Assembly: GCF_024612015.1 (NCBI RefSeq)
Contig: NZ_CP102512.1
Coordinates: 5,022,001-5,086,000, forward strand
From: Streptomyces sp. CA-210063
Lineage (GTDB): Bacteria; Actinomycetota; Actinomycetes; Streptomycetales; Streptomycetaceae
Direction of reading: 5' to 3'
Length of the DNA: 64,000 nt
Shown here piece by piece: positions 7,194 to 16,344 of the stretch. Numbering within the stretch: the stretch's first letter is position 1; every line of letters starts with the position of its first letter. Both the position numbers and the translations under genes were made by a program. The notes below the pieces were generated by a model. That model ran no database searches, was not told the origin of the DNA, and saw nothing but the letters and a program-made list of their open reading frames with translations.

Positions 7194-8762
7194 ATGAAGA
7201 CGGGCACGTCCGTCAGCCAAAGCCCCGGCACCCGCCCGGCTCCACGGCTCCCGCCCGCCGGGCGGGTCCCCTGGGTGCTGGGCCTTCCGGCGGCGGTCGC
7301 CGCCGTGTTCGCACTGCTTCCACTCGTGTACCTCTGCGTGCGCGCCCTCGAACACGGGCCGGGCTACGCCTGGGACATCGTCACCACCGAGCGCGCCGCG
7401 ATGCTGCTCGGCCGCAGCATCGCCCTCGCCGCGGTCGTCGTGGCGGCCTGCCTGGTCCTCGGCGTCTCACTGGCGTGGCTGACCACCCGGACCGCCCTGC
7501 CGTGGGCGCGCGGCTGGGCGGTGCTGGTGACGCTGCCGCTGGCCGTGCCGAGCTATGTCGCCGCCTTCGCCTGGCTGTCCGCCGCCCCGCGACTGGCCGG
7601 GTTCACCGGGTCCGCCCTGTCACTGATCCTGGTGAGCTTCCCGTACGTCCATCTGCCCGTCGCCGCCGCGCTGCGCCGCACCGACCCCGCCCAGGAGGAA
7701 GCGGCCCGCTCGCTCGGCGTCGGACCGCTGCGCACCTTCTGGCGCGTCACCCTTCCCCAACTGCGCCCGGCGGCGGCCGGTGGCGCGGTCCTGGTGGCGC
7801 TGTACGTGTTCTCCGACTTCGGCGCGGTCTCCCTGATGCGCTACGACACCTTCACCCGAGGCATCTACACCTCCTACCGGGCGTCCTTCGACCGGACCCC
7901 GGCCGCCGCGCTCAGCGTCGTCCTGGTGGTGCTCACCGTGGCCCTGGTCGCCGCCGAGGCGCGCACCAGGGGGAGGGCGGGATACGCGCGGACCGGCACC
8001 GGCACCGCACGCCCGGCGGACCCCGCCCCCCTGGGCAAGTGGCTGGTGCCGTCGCTGAGCTGGTGCGGCGCGGTCACCGCCGCCGCCGTCGCGTTCCCGC
8101 TCGCCACGCTCGGCTACTGGCTGACCGTCGGCAACTCCGCGACCTGGGACCCCGCCCGCCTCACCGAGACCGCCACGGCCACCCTCGGCGTCGCCGCCGC
8201 GGGCGCCGCGCTGACGACCGTGCTCGCCCTGCCCATCGGAGTGATCGCCGCCCGGCACCGGGGCCGGGCCGCCCATCTGCTCGAACAGGCCGCCTACGCG
8301 GGACACGCCCTGCCCGGCATCACCATCGCCCTGTCGCTCGTCTTCTTCGCCGTGCGCTACGCCCACCCGCTGTACCAGGAACTCCCCCTGCTGGTCGGCG
8401 CGTACGCCGTGCTGTTCCTGCCCGTCGCGGTCGCCGCCACGCGCGCCGCCGTACTCCAGGCGCCGCCCGGCCTTGAGGACGTGGCGCGTTCGCTGGGCCG
8501 CAGGCCCTGGCAGGTCGTGCGGGAAGTCACCGTGCCGCTGGCGGCGCCCGGTGTGGCGGCGGGCGCCGCGCTGACCTTCGTGGTGTGCATGAAGGAACTG
8601 CCCGCCACCCTGCTGCTGCGCCCCACCGGCATGGACACGCTGGCCACCCGCCTGTGGACGGAGACCGGAACCGGCTCCTACGCCGCCGCCGCGCCGTACG
8701 CCGCCGCGCTGATCCTGCTGGCCGCGATCCCCTCCTACCTCCTCGGGAGGCACCGCACATGA
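7194..8762 (+). CDS. Fe(III) ABC importer permease (FbpB type, double membrane unit)
   Basis: This 522-residue permease is an internal duplication of the binding-protein-dependent transport fold, with about 12 helices in two halves. Each half carries an EAA-like loop: EEAARSLGVGPLRTFWRVTLP near residue 168 and EDVARSLGRRPWQVVREVTVP near residue 430. Double-length permeases are usual for FbpB-type iron importers. The stop overlaps the ATPase start (ATGA), indicating translational coupling. It belongs to the iron-box operon with the upstream binding protein. Confidence 0.9.
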   Translation: MKTGTSVSQSPGTRPAPRLPPAGRVPWVLGLPAAVAAVFALLPLVYLCVRALEHGPGYAWDIVTTERAAMLLGRSIALAAVVVAACLVLGVSLAWLTTRTALPWARGWAVLVTLPLAVPSYVAAFAWLSAAPRLAGFTGSALSLILVSFPYVHLPVAAALRRTDPAQEEAARSLGVGPLRTFWRVTLPQLRPAAAGGAVLVALYVFSDFGAVSLMRYDTFTRGIYTSYRASFDRTPAAALSVVLVVLTVALVAAEARTRGRAGYARTGTGTARPADPAPLGKWLVPSLSWCGAVTAAAVAFPLATLGYWLTVGNSATWDPARLTETATATLGVAAAGAALTTVLALPIGVIAARHRGRAAHLLEQAAYAGHALPGITIALSLVFFAVRYAHPLYQELPLLVGAYAVLFLPVAVAATRAAVLQAPPGLEDVARSLGRRPWQVVREVTVPLAAPGVAAGAALTFVVCMKELPATLLLRPTGMDTLATRLWTETGTGSYAAAAPYAAALILLAAIPSYLLGRHRT

Positions 8763-9871
8763 CCGAGCCGCACACGGCCGAACCTCACATGACCGAACTG
8801 CGCGTCGAAGGGCTGGCCAAGTCCTACGGCCCGCACACGCCGCCCGTCCTCGACGGGCTCGACCTGACCGTCCCCGGCGGCGCCCTGGCCGCGGTGCTCG
8901 GCCCCTCCGGCTGCGGCAAGACCACCCTGCTGCGCGTCATCGCGGGCTTCCTGCGCGCCGACGCGGGCAGCGTGACCGTCGGCGGACGCCCGCTGACCGG
9001 TCCCGGAGTGCACCTGCCTCCCGAGCGGCGGCGCATCGGCATCGTCCCCCAAGAAGGCGCCCTGTTCCCGCACTTGAGCGTCGCCCGGAACGTCGCCTTC
9101 GGCCTCACCGGCCTCGACCGGACCGCCCGCCGACGCCGTACGCAGGAGATGCTGGACCTGGTCGGGCTGGCCGGCTACGGCGACCGGATGCCCCACGAGC
9201 TGTCCGGCGGACAGCAGCAACGCATCGCCCTCGCCCGCGCCTTGGCACCGCGTCCGGCACTGGTCCTGCTGGACGAGCCGTTCAACGCCCTGGACAGCGC
9301 CCTGCGCGCGGGAGTCCGAGCCGATGTCCGCACGGCCCTGCGACTCAGCGGCGCCACCGCCGTCCTGGTCACCCACGACCAGCAGGAAGCCCTGTCCACC
9401 GCCGACCTCGTCGCCGTCGTACGCGACGGCCGCGTGGCCCAGTGCGACACCCCGCAGCAGGTCTACCGGCGCCCGGCCGACCCCTGGGTCGCCGGCTTCG
9501 TCGGCGACGCCGTCCTGCTCCCGGCGACCGCGCACCACGGCACCACCGCGGACACCGCCCTGGGGATCATCCCGCTCGTCACGGACGCGGGCGCGAAAGC
9601 GGAGGCGGACGCGGACGCGGACGTGGGCGCGGGCGCGGGTTCCGGCACGGTGCTGCTGCGCCCGGAGCAGCTGGAACTCACCGAGCCCGCTTCGAGCGCG
9701 GCCGGCGGTACCGTCACCGACGTCCGCTTCTACGGCCACGACGCCATGGTGACCGTGGCGGTCGACGGCCTGGACGACCCCGTCGACATCCGCGCGGCCG
9801 GGCCCCTCTCCGTACGGCCCGGTGAGCGGACCGGCATCCGGGTCCACGGGGAAGCGACCCTGCACCGGTGA
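8759..9871 (+). CDS. Fe(III) ABC importer ATPase (FbpC type)
   Basis: This 370-residue ATPase has Walker [10 protein letters not shown], a Q-loop in [11 protein letters not shown], the signature LSGGQQQR, Walker B LVLLDEP and the H-loop VTHDQ, followed by a C-terminal TOBE-like regulatory domain. ATG 8759 overlaps the permease stop; a second ATG at 8789 ([14 protein letters not shown]) starts the conserved domain, and the ten residues between them ([10 protein letters not shown]) look like a small duplication. An Ala/Glu/Asp/Gly low-complexity insert ([17 protein letters not shown]) lies between the nucleotide-binding and TOBE domains. Confidence 0.9.
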   Translation: MTEPHTAEPHMTELRVEGLAKSYGPHTPPVLDGLDLTVPGGALAAVLGPSGCGKTTLLRVIAGFLRADAGSVTVGGRPLTGPGVHLPPERRRIGIVPQEGALFPHLSVARNVAFGLTGLDRTARRRRTQEMLDLVGLAGYGDRMPHELSGGQQQRIALARALAPRPALVLLDEPFNALDSALRAGVRADVRTALRLSGATAVLVTHDQQEALSTADLVAVVRDGRVAQCDTPQQVYRRPADPWVAGFVGDAVLLPATAHHGTTADTALGIIPLVTDAGAKAEADADADVGAGAGSGTVLLRPEQLELTEPASSAAGGTVTDVRFYGHDAMVTVAVDGLDDPVDIRAAGPLSVRPGERTGIRVHGEATLHR

Positions 9872-10001
9872 TCGTGCGCCTCAACCTTCACAGCACAGCT
9901 GCCGCCGTGGAGTCCCCAACGTCCACGAGAGGCGAAGCGCTGTCGCGATGACCCGGGCTCAAGGCCGAACGACGGCAGGCGCCTTCGCTCACCGAACGTC
10001 T

Positions 10002-10018
10002 GGCGACCGCCCGTCGCC
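10002..10018. terminator. Small hairpin after the response-regulator gene
   Basis: GGCGAC-N5-GTCGCC forms a perfect 6-bp stem immediately downstream of the response-regulator stop. It may serve as a terminator for the two-component operon or separate it from the iron importer. The rest of the 9872-10020 gap holds nothing I can name. Confidence 0.35.
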
Positions 10019-10020
10019 GG

Positions 10021-10668
10021 TCATCCGCGGAGGTAGGTGAGGACGGCGAGGACGCGGCGGTGGCCGTGGCCGTCGAGGTGGAGCTCCAGTTTCTGAAGGA
10101 TGTTGCTGACGTGCTTGTTGACCGCGGCCTCGGTGACGTACAGCTCGCGGGCGATGGCGGCGTTGGCGCGCCCCTCGGCCATCAGGGCGAGGACCTCGCG
10201 CTCTCGGGGGGTGAGGCGTCGCAGGGGATCGCGGCGGCGGTTGAGGAGTTGGCGGACCACCTCGGGATCCACGACCGTCGCGCCCGCGGCGACCTGGGCG
10301 ACCGCGTCGACGAACTCGCTGACGGCGCTGACGCGGTCCTTGAGGAGGTAGCCGACCCCGGTGTCGCTGCCCAGGTCGAGCAGATGCGCGGCGTAGGACT
10401 GCTCGATGTACTGGCTGAGCACCAGGACCGGCAGGCTGGGGTGCTGTCGGCGCAGGGTGACGGCGGCGCGCAGGCCGTCGTCGGTGTTGTCCGGTGGCAT
10501 GCGGACGTCGGTGACGACGATGTCGGGACGGTGTTCCCGAACGGCGGCCGTCAGGGCGTCCGCGTCGCCGACGGCGGCGAGCACCTGGTGACCGAAGCGG
10601 GTGAGCACGCCGACCAGGCCGTCCCGCATCAGCGGGGAGTCCTCGGCGAGTACGACGGTCAGCGGCAC
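10021..10668 (-). CDS. NarL/FixJ-family response regulator
   Basis: This 215-residue protein has a receiver domain with Asp54 in VVTDVRMP as phosphoacceptor, acidic residues in LAEDSP and the conserved Lys in YLLKDRV. A LuxR-type HTH follows (LTPREREVLALMAEGRANAAIA, then VTEAAVNKHVSNILQKL). It overlaps the histidine kinase gene by 10 bp. A perfect 16-bp palindrome in front of the kinase gene, shared with the divergent serine hydrolase gene, is the obvious candidate for its binding site, so the system may control itself and that envelope enzyme. The signal is unknown. Confidence 0.9.
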   Translation of the reverse strand: MPLTVVLAEDSPLMRDGLVGVLTRFGHQVLAAVGDADALTAAVREHRPDIVVTDVRMPPDNTDDGLRAAVTLRRQHPSLPVLVLSQYIEQSYAAHLLDLGSDTGVGYLLKDRVSAVSEFVDAVAQVAAGATVVDPEVVRQLLNRRRDPLRRLTPREREVLALMAEGRANAAIARELYVTEAAVNKHVSNILQKLELHLDGHGHRRVLAVLTYLRG

Positions 10669-11879
10669 GGCAGCTCCACGTGCATCAGGGTGGGCCCGCC
10701 CTGAGGGCTGGATATACGGAGTCTGCCGTCCGCCACGGCGACGCGGTCGGCCAGGCCTACGAGGCCGGTACCCGCCTGCGGTGCGGCACCGCCGATGCCG
10801 TCGTCGCTGACCGACAGAGCCAGCACGTCGGTGTGCAGGCGGGCGTGCACCTCGACCCGGGTTGCCCTGCTGTGCTTGACGGCGTTGGTCAGAGCCTCGG
10901 CGACCACGAAGTACGCCGCGGTCTCCACGGAAAGGGGAAGGCGACGAGGCAGGCGGATGTCGACCGTGACGGGCAACGCGGAGCGCCCCGCCAGGTTCTC
11001 GACCGCGGCGGCCAGACCGTGATCGGTGAGAGCCTTCGGATGGACACCCCGGCTGAGCTCCCGCAGCTCGTCGACAGCGAGCCCGACCTGTTCCTGCGCC
11101 ATGGCGAGCCGGTCGGCCAGCGGTGAGTCCGGCTCGGTGTCCAGGGCGGCCAGCCCGAGCATCACGTTGAGGGAGACCAGCCGCTGCTGCGCCCCGTCGT
11201 GCAGGTCCCGCTCGATCCGGCGCCGCTCCGCGTCGAAGGCATCGACGAGCCGCACCCTGGAGGCCCGTACGTCGGTGAGTTCACGGCCGAGTTCGTTGTC
11301 GCGCGGCGCCAGCATGAGACGTGTGACGGCCGCTCTGGCGCCGGCCCAGGCAGTGATGGTGTACGGCGCGGCGGCGAGCAGGCTGAGACCGACGATCACC
11401 AGCGGCCAGGCCCCGGGGTCGTCGAGGGGCGACATGATCACCAGCACGGGGACGACCAGGGCGAAGCCCAGGACCAGGAAGTCCATCCACCACAGAGCGG
11501 TCGCCGACACCGCCGTGAAGCCCAGCTCACGCCAGGTCGCGGGCTCTCGCAGCCGGGTTCGTACCCATCCGAGAAGTCCCGCGCGTGCGGGGGCCCGGTG
11601 CGGGTCCGGCACCGGGTCGAGGTCCACCAGGCGCAGGCGCCACCGCTCGAAGCGGGTGACGGCGACGCCGGACAGTGCCACACCGAGCAGGATCGGCACG
11701 CCCACCAACACCACCAGCGAGACGACCCCGGCGGCCAGCGCGACCACGAGGACAGCGCCGGCGACGGCACCGAAGACCACTCCGGACAGCAGATAGGCGA
11801 AGGACCGCCAGGGCCAGCTGGAGCCGAGCACCTTCAGCGGGTTCTGACCGAGCGCCTGCCAGGCGGTCCGATGTCGCAT
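10659..11879 (-). CDS. Sensor histidine kinase, HisKA_3/NarX type
   Basis: This 406-residue kinase has an N-terminal membrane sensor region with about four hydrophobic helices (35-75 and 125-180), then the HisKA_3 helix RRRIERDLHDGAQQRL with His227 as phosphorylation site. The ATPase domain has an N box TNAVKHS and the G box DDGIGG...GTGLVGL. The membrane part lacks a large extracellular domain, so it probably senses something in or at the membrane. It partners the overlapping response regulator. The gene starts about 110 bp from the divergent serine hydrolase start. Confidence 0.9.
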   Translation of the reverse strand: MRHRTAWQALGQNPLKVLGSSWPWRSFAYLLSGVVFGAVAGAVLVVALAAGVVSLVVLVGVPILLGVALSGVAVTRFERWRLRLVDLDPVPDPHRAPARAGLLGWVRTRLREPATWRELGFTAVSATALWWMDFLVLGFALVVPVLVIMSPLDDPGAWPLVIVGLSLLAAAPYTITAWAGARAAVTRLMLAPRDNELGRELTDVRASRVRLVDAFDAERRRIERDLHDGAQQRLVSLNVMLGLAALDTEPDSPLADRLAMAQEQVGLAVDELRELSRGVHPKALTDHGLAAAVENLAGRSALPVTVDIRLPRRLPLSVETAAYFVVAEALTNAVKHSRATRVEVHARLHTDVLALSVSDDGIGGAAPQAGTGLVGLADRVAVADGRLRISSPQGGPTLMHVELPCR

Positions 11880-11913
11880 CCCTCGAACCTACCGAGCCGG
11901 GGATCTCGGGGCA

Positions 11914-11929
11914 GTAGTGCATGCACTAC
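11914..11929. promoter_or_regulatory. Perfect 16-bp palindrome in divergent promoter
   Basis: GTAGTGCATGCACTAC is perfectly self-complementary and lies between the histidine kinase and serine hydrolase starts (35 bp and 60 bp away). A fully symmetric 16-mer in a short divergent promoter is a strong operator candidate; the adjacent LuxR-type response regulator is the likeliest ligand. Confidence 0.55.
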
Positions 11930-11988
11930 CTCCGAACTCGCGTGTGCGCCAGTGCGCCGACGGGGGCGGGACCGGTGCACTGGGCTCC

Positions 11989-13572
11989 ATGAAGCTGATC
12001 ACCGTCCCCACCGGCACGCGTCGCCGACTCGGCACTGTGCTGGCCGCGCTCGGTATCGCGGTCGCGGCCACCGCCGTACCGGCCGTATCGGCCTCCTCGG
12101 CCCCGCGGTCCAACGCCGCCCTGGATCCGGCCTCGATCGACCGATTCGTACGCGACTACCTGGAGCAGACCCGTCTGCCGGGTGCGGTGGTCGCCGTGAC
12201 CAAGGGCGACCGGGTCGTCCACACCGCGGGGTACGGGCACACCGCGTCCGGGCAGGCCATGACGGAGCGGACGCGCCTGCCCGTGGCGTCGCTGTCGAAG
12301 TCCATGACCGCACTCGCCGTCATGCAACTGGTCGAGGCGGGCGAAGTCGACCTGGACCAGCCCGTGCACCGCTACCTGCCCGAGTTCACCCTGGCCGACC
12401 GGCGTTCCCGGGAGATCACCGTCCGGCAGGTCCTGACCCAGACCTCCGGTATGGCCGACTCCGCCTACCCGGATCTGACCCGCGCGCAACCGCACACCCT
12501 CGAAGAGGCCGTCGCCGCGATGCGCGAGGCGCCCCTCGCCACCGCGCCGGGCGCCCGGCACCGCTACCACAACCCCAACTACTTCGTCGCGGCCCGCCTG
12601 GTCGAGGTGGTCAGCGGACAGCCCTTCGCCGACTACCTGTCAGCCGAGCTCTTCAAGCCTCTGCGTATGACGCGCACCGCGTCCGTCGACACGACCGCCG
12701 AGATGCCCGACCGGGCCCGCGGCTACGTCCGCGCCTACGGCACGGTCTTCTCCCGTCCGCACCCCCGCTGGTTCACCGCGGGCGGCCACGGTGTCGTCAC
12801 CACGGCCGACGACCTCTCCCAGTGGCTCATCGCCCAGAACAACCAGGGTGTGTCCGCCGAGGGCCGCCGTATCGCCACCGCACGCACCATCGAGCTCACG
12901 CACACCCCACCGAAGGCGCCGAAGGACACGGACTACGCGATGGGCTGGTGGCGGCACCAGCAGGGGGACGGGCCCGAGCAGATCCAGCACAGCGGCCAAC
13001 TCCTGACCCACAACTCCATGGCCGTCCTGCTGCCCGACAGCGGGATCGGCATCGCGGTCGTCACCAACACCGGCCTGATCTCCGGGGACGACGCCGCCCA
13101 GATCTCGACGGGCCTCGTCGACCTCGCGCGGGGCAAGAACGCCGAGGTGGCGAAGCCCTTCTCGATGACGGCCGACTGGGTCCTGGCGGCACTGACCCTG
13201 CTGGCGGCGGGCCTCGGCATCCGTGGTGTCCTGCGCGCGCCCCGATGGGCGCGGCACACCGCACGGCGACCATGGTGGCGTACGGCCCTGCGGTTGCTGC
13301 CCCAGGCGCTCCCGATCCTCCTCCTCACCCAACTCGCCTCGCTGCTCGGCCTGCTGATGAACCGCTCCGGAACCTTGGCACAGACCACCTACGCCTGGCC
13401 GGCCCTTGTCGTGTGCGCGGCAACCGGGGGGATCGCCTCCATCGCGGTCATCACCGCCCGGGCCCTCGCTCTGGTCCGTCACCGCCGACGCGCCCGGCAT
13501 GGAGCCGGGGGTGACGGGGGTGACGAACCACTCGGCACTCGAGACGGGCATCAGGCCCTCCGCCCCGCCTGA
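11989..13572 (+). CDS. Serine hydrolase (class C beta-lactamase/DD-peptidase family) with membrane tail
   Basis: This 527-residue exported enzyme has a Sec signal peptide, then a beta-lactamase-related domain with SxxK (Ser101-Leu-Ser-Lys104 in VASLSKSM) and YxN (Tyr193-His-Asn195 in RYHNPNY); the third motif is probably in the HSGQL segment near residue 333. Three hydrophobic helices at the C-terminus (about 405-510) anchor it in the membrane with the catalytic domain outside. Family members are DD-carboxypeptidases, esterases or D-amino-acid peptidases; substrate cannot be told. ATG 11989 was chosen as it begins the signal peptide. It is divergent from the two-component operon and may be its target. 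Confidence 0.85.
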   Translation: MKLITVPTGTRRRLGTVLAALGIAVAATAVPAVSASSAPRSNAALDPASIDRFVRDYLEQTRLPGAVVAVTKGDRVVHTAGYGHTASGQAMTERTRLPVASLSKSMTALAVMQLVEAGEVDLDQPVHRYLPEFTLADRRSREITVRQVLTQTSGMADSAYPDLTRAQPHTLEEAVAAMREAPLATAPGARHRYHNPNYFVAARLVEVVSGQPFADYLSAELFKPLRMTRTASVDTTAEMPDRARGYVRAYGTVFSRPHPRWFTAGGHGVVTTADDLSQWLIAQNNQGVSAEGRRIATARTIELTHTPPKAPKDTDYAMGWWRHQQGDGPEQIQHSGQLLTHNSMAVLLPDSGIGIAVVTNTGLISGDDAAQISTGLVDLARGKNAEVAKPFSMTADWVLAALTLLAAGLGIRGVLRAPRWARHTARRPWWRTALRLLPQALPILLLTQLASLLGLLMNRSGTLAQTTYAWPALVVCAATGGIASIAVITARALALVRHRRRARHGAGGDGGDEPLGTRDGHQALRPA

Positions 13573-13738
13573 CGCCGGAACTCCACCACGACGCCCATGC
13601 CGACAGGCGGATGACACCGGTCGGCAGGAGGTCGGCGCGGTCCCGGAAGGGTTCGTGCCGACCTCCGCGCCGGTGAACACCGCGCGCAGCCTGCCGTTCG
13701 ACACGACACCGCCAGGCCGGAGCGAGGTGCGCGGCGGA

Positions 13739-14107
13739 TCAGCTCCGCTGCCGGCAGTAGAGCGCGTCGGGGGTGCGCGACGAGCCCACCCGGGCCGTGA
13801 AGGCGATCCCGGCCGCGTACTCGTCGTTGGCGCACTGGCCCTTGTGGTGGCCGTGCACGAAGTCGCCGCCCTTGGGAGCCGAACCCCTGTTGTCGCCGCG
13901 GTCGAACCAGACGGTGCGGCCGTTCGTGCCGACGATCGAGCCGGGCGGGGCGGCTACGCACAGGGCGGCGGAGACGGCCGCGCCACGGACGCTGTAGCCG
14001 GTCAGGAAGTGGCCGTCGCGGCACTGGAGTTTGGTGTATCCGGTCGCCCAGTCCCGGCCCGGCGTGACATGCCGCTCGTCGACGATCACCTCGTGCCCGC
14101 GGTTCAT
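13739..14107 (-). CDS. 122-aa four-cysteine protein coupled to the lanthipeptide transporter gene
   Basis: The start codon shares one base with the transporter stop (TGATG), so this is the last gene of the lanthipeptide operon. An in-frame stop lies just upstream, so the protein cannot be longer. It has no signal peptide or membrane helix. Four regularly placed Cys occur (KLQCRDG, ALCVAAP, GQCANDEY, ALYCR), with repeated motifs FLTGYSVRG and YAAGIAFTARVG. It resembles a disulphide-type module I have seen at the C-terminus of secreted actinomycete proteins, so a cytoplasmic copy is odd. It could be an immunity or processing factor, a substrate of the C39 transporter, or a leftover of a larger gene. 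The 165 bp after it hold nothing recognisable. Confidence 0.55.
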   Translation of the reverse strand: MNRGHEVIVDERHVTPGRDWATGYTKLQCRDGHFLTGYSVRGAAVSAALCVAAPPGSIVGTNGRTVWFDRGDNRGSAPKGGDFVHGHHKGQCANDEYAAGIAFTARVGSSRTPDALYCRQRS

Positions 14108-16344
14108 CAGTGGTCAGGGGCACCGGGGAGCGGCTGGGCCTCGTCGCCCGACTCGAGTTGCTGGCGGACGAGTCTCGCGTAGTGACCGGCTCGCCGAAGC
14201 AGGTCGTGGTGGCTTCCCCGCTCCACGATGGTTCCCTGGTCGAGCACCAGGATGACGTCCGCGTCGCGGATCGTGCTCAGGCGATGGGCGATGATGATCT
14301 GGGTGCAGGCCAGGGTGCGCAGGTTCTCCGCGACTCTCCGCTCGGTCTCGACGTCCAGATGACTCGTGGCCTCGTCGAGCATGATGATGGCCGGTCTGTG
14401 CGCGATCGCCCGTGCGATGGCCAGCCGCTGTCGCTGACCGCCGGACAGGGCGCTCCCGCCCTCGGAGACGAAGGTGTCGTACTGCATCGGCATGGCCATG
14501 ATGTCGTCGTGGATGGCGGCCAACTCGGCGGCCTCGACCACTCGCGCGCGCTCGATCGACGGGTTACTGAGCGCGATGTTCGACAGTATCGACCCGCTGA
14601 ACAGGGCGCTCTCCTGCAGGACGACGCCGAACTGACGTCTCAGCTCCTGCCAGGTGACGTTCCGCAGCGAGACGCCGTCGTAGAAGATGTCCCCCTGTGT
14701 GGGGAGGTACAGCCCGAGCAGCAGTTTCCCCAGCGTGCTCTTGCCCGAGCCGGAGAGGCCGACGATCGCGATCCTCTCTCCGGGGCGTGCGGTCAGGTCG
14801 ACGTCATGCAGTACCTGGGGGGCCGCCTTCGCATACCGGAAACCGACCCCGTCCAGCCGCAGGTGCCCCGACAGCCGCGGCGTCGGCCGGGACACCTGCC
14901 GCGGCTGCTCCGGGTCGGCCTCGGTCACGTCACGTATGCGGTCGAGGTTGGCACCGACGAGCTGGAACTGCTGGGCGCTGTCCACGAGCGTGCTGAGCGG
15001 GGCGAAGAAAGCGGCGGCCAGCGCCAGGAGGGCCACCATCGTGCCGATGCTGATCGATCCGTCGAGGACCTGAGTGGCGCCCACCCACAGCAGCCCGAGC
15101 TGTCCGAAGAGCGGCAGTGAGCCCAGGACCGAGGCCACGGTGCCGGAGACGTAGTTGTGGCGCAGCGAGATGTTGAGGTGGTCGAAGAACAGGTTCGACC
15201 AGCGGTCGAAGGCCTGTGCTTCGGCGCCGGCCGCCTTCAGCGTGCCGATGCCGACGATCGCCTCGCCCAGATACCCCTGGGATTTTCCGAACGCGGTCAG
15301 CTCCCGGCCCGACAACGTGCGGATCATGCCCTTGGTGAGCAGGAGCACGATGGCGCCCAGCATGCCGACGCCCAGGGTGAGCAGGCCGAACGGCGGGGAC
15401 TGCCAGAAGAGGAGGAGCAGGTAGAGCATCACCAGCCCGCTGTCCATGACGCTGGACAGGAGCTGGTTGCTCAGCAGGTCGCGCAGCATGGCGTTGCTGG
15501 CCGCCCGGGCCAGCAGGTCACCGGTCGACCGCTGCTGGAAGTACTTGTAGGGCAGTGCGAGCAGGTGCTCGACGAAGCCGAGCATCATGCTCACGTCGAT
15601 GCGGGCCCGGAGAAACACCAGCAGCCATTCCCGCAGCAGCGTCGCGACGGTCTGGGCGAGAAAGGTCGCGACGATGCCGATCCCGAGGACCGGCAGGACG
15701 TTGCTCATCCGGTAGGGGAGGACCTGGTCCAGCACCACCGCGGTCAGCACCGGCAGGACCAGCCCGAGCAGGATCAGCAGCAGGGAGACCCCGAGCAGTT
15801 GCAGTGAGGTTCCCGGCGACTGCCGGACGAACTGCCCGACGTACCCCCGGAAGGTCGCGCGAGGCGGGGCGACCGCACGACGCTCGAACGTGGCGCCCGG
15901 TTCGAGGAGCATGACCACCCCGGTGAACCCGGCGTCGAACTCGTCCTCCGTCAGCCGGCAGCGTCCCCTGGCGGGATCCACCACATCGACGTGTTTGCTC
16001 TTCCACCGTTCGACGACGAGGAAGTGTGTGAACTCCCAGTGGACGATCGCGGGGAGGCGGACGAAACGGAGATCGTTCCGTGGCAGCGAGAGCGTCCTGA
16101 CCCGCATGCCGTGGTCGCGGGCGGTCTTGACGATCTCCAGTGCGGAGAGGCCGTCGCGGCCGACGCCGACGCGCGCCCGCAGCTCCGCCAAGGAGGTCCC
16201 GGAGCCGAAGTAGTTGAGGATCATCGTCAGGCAGGCGAGGCCGCATTCCATCTCGCTCAGCTGTCTGACGTCGGGAACCCTCCTGCGGTGCCTCTTGCGG
16301 GTCGGCGATCGGTGGTTGCCGAGCCAGGAGAACGGGTTGATCAC
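14107..16344 (-). CDS. lanT: LanT-type C39 peptidase/ABC exporter
   Basis: This 745-residue bifunctional exporter begins with a C39 peptidase domain: Cys34 in SEMECGLACLT, His107 in THFLVVE and Asp123 in DVVDPARG form the catalytic set that cuts after double-Gly leaders. About six transmembrane helices follow (roughly 165-440), then an ATPase with GLSGSGKST, LSGGQRQR and IIMLDEAT. It would remove the precursor leader after Gly-Gly and export the mature lanthipeptide. The GTG start at 16344 overlaps the upstream gene's stop (GTGA), and its own stop overlaps the 122-aa gene. Confidence 0.92.
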   Translation of the reverse strand: MINPFSWLGNHRSPTRKRHRRRVPDVRQLSEMECGLACLTMILNYFGSGTSLAELRARVGVGRDGLSALEIVKTARDHGMRVRTLSLPRNDLRFVRLPAIVHWEFTHFLVVERWKSKHVDVVDPARGRCRLTEDEFDAGFTGVVMLLEPGATFERRAVAPPRATFRGYVGQFVRQSPGTSLQLLGVSLLLILLGLVLPVLTAVVLDQVLPYRMSNVLPVLGIGIVATFLAQTVATLLREWLLVFLRARIDVSMMLGFVEHLLALPYKYFQQRSTGDLLARAASNAMLRDLLSNQLLSSVMDSGLVMLYLLLLFWQSPPFGLLTLGVGMLGAIVLLLTKGMIRTLSGRELTAFGKSQGYLGEAIVGIGTLKAAGAEAQAFDRWSNLFFDHLNISLRHNYVSGTVASVLGSLPLFGQLGLLWVGATQVLDGSISIGTMVALLALAAAFFAPLSTLVDSAQQFQLVGANLDRIRDVTEADPEQPRQVSRPTPRLSGHLRLDGVGFRYAKAAPQVLHDVDLTARPGERIAIVGLSGSGKSTLGKLLLGLYLPTQGDIFYDGVSLRNVTWQELRRQFGVVLQESALFSGSILSNIALSNPSIERARVVEAAELAAIHDDIMAMPMQYDTFVSEGGSALSGGQRQRLAIARAIAHRPAIIMLDEATSHLDVETERRVAENLRTLACTQIIIAHRLSTIRDADVILVLDQGTIVERGSHHDLLRRAGHYARLVRQQLESGDEAQPLPGAPDH

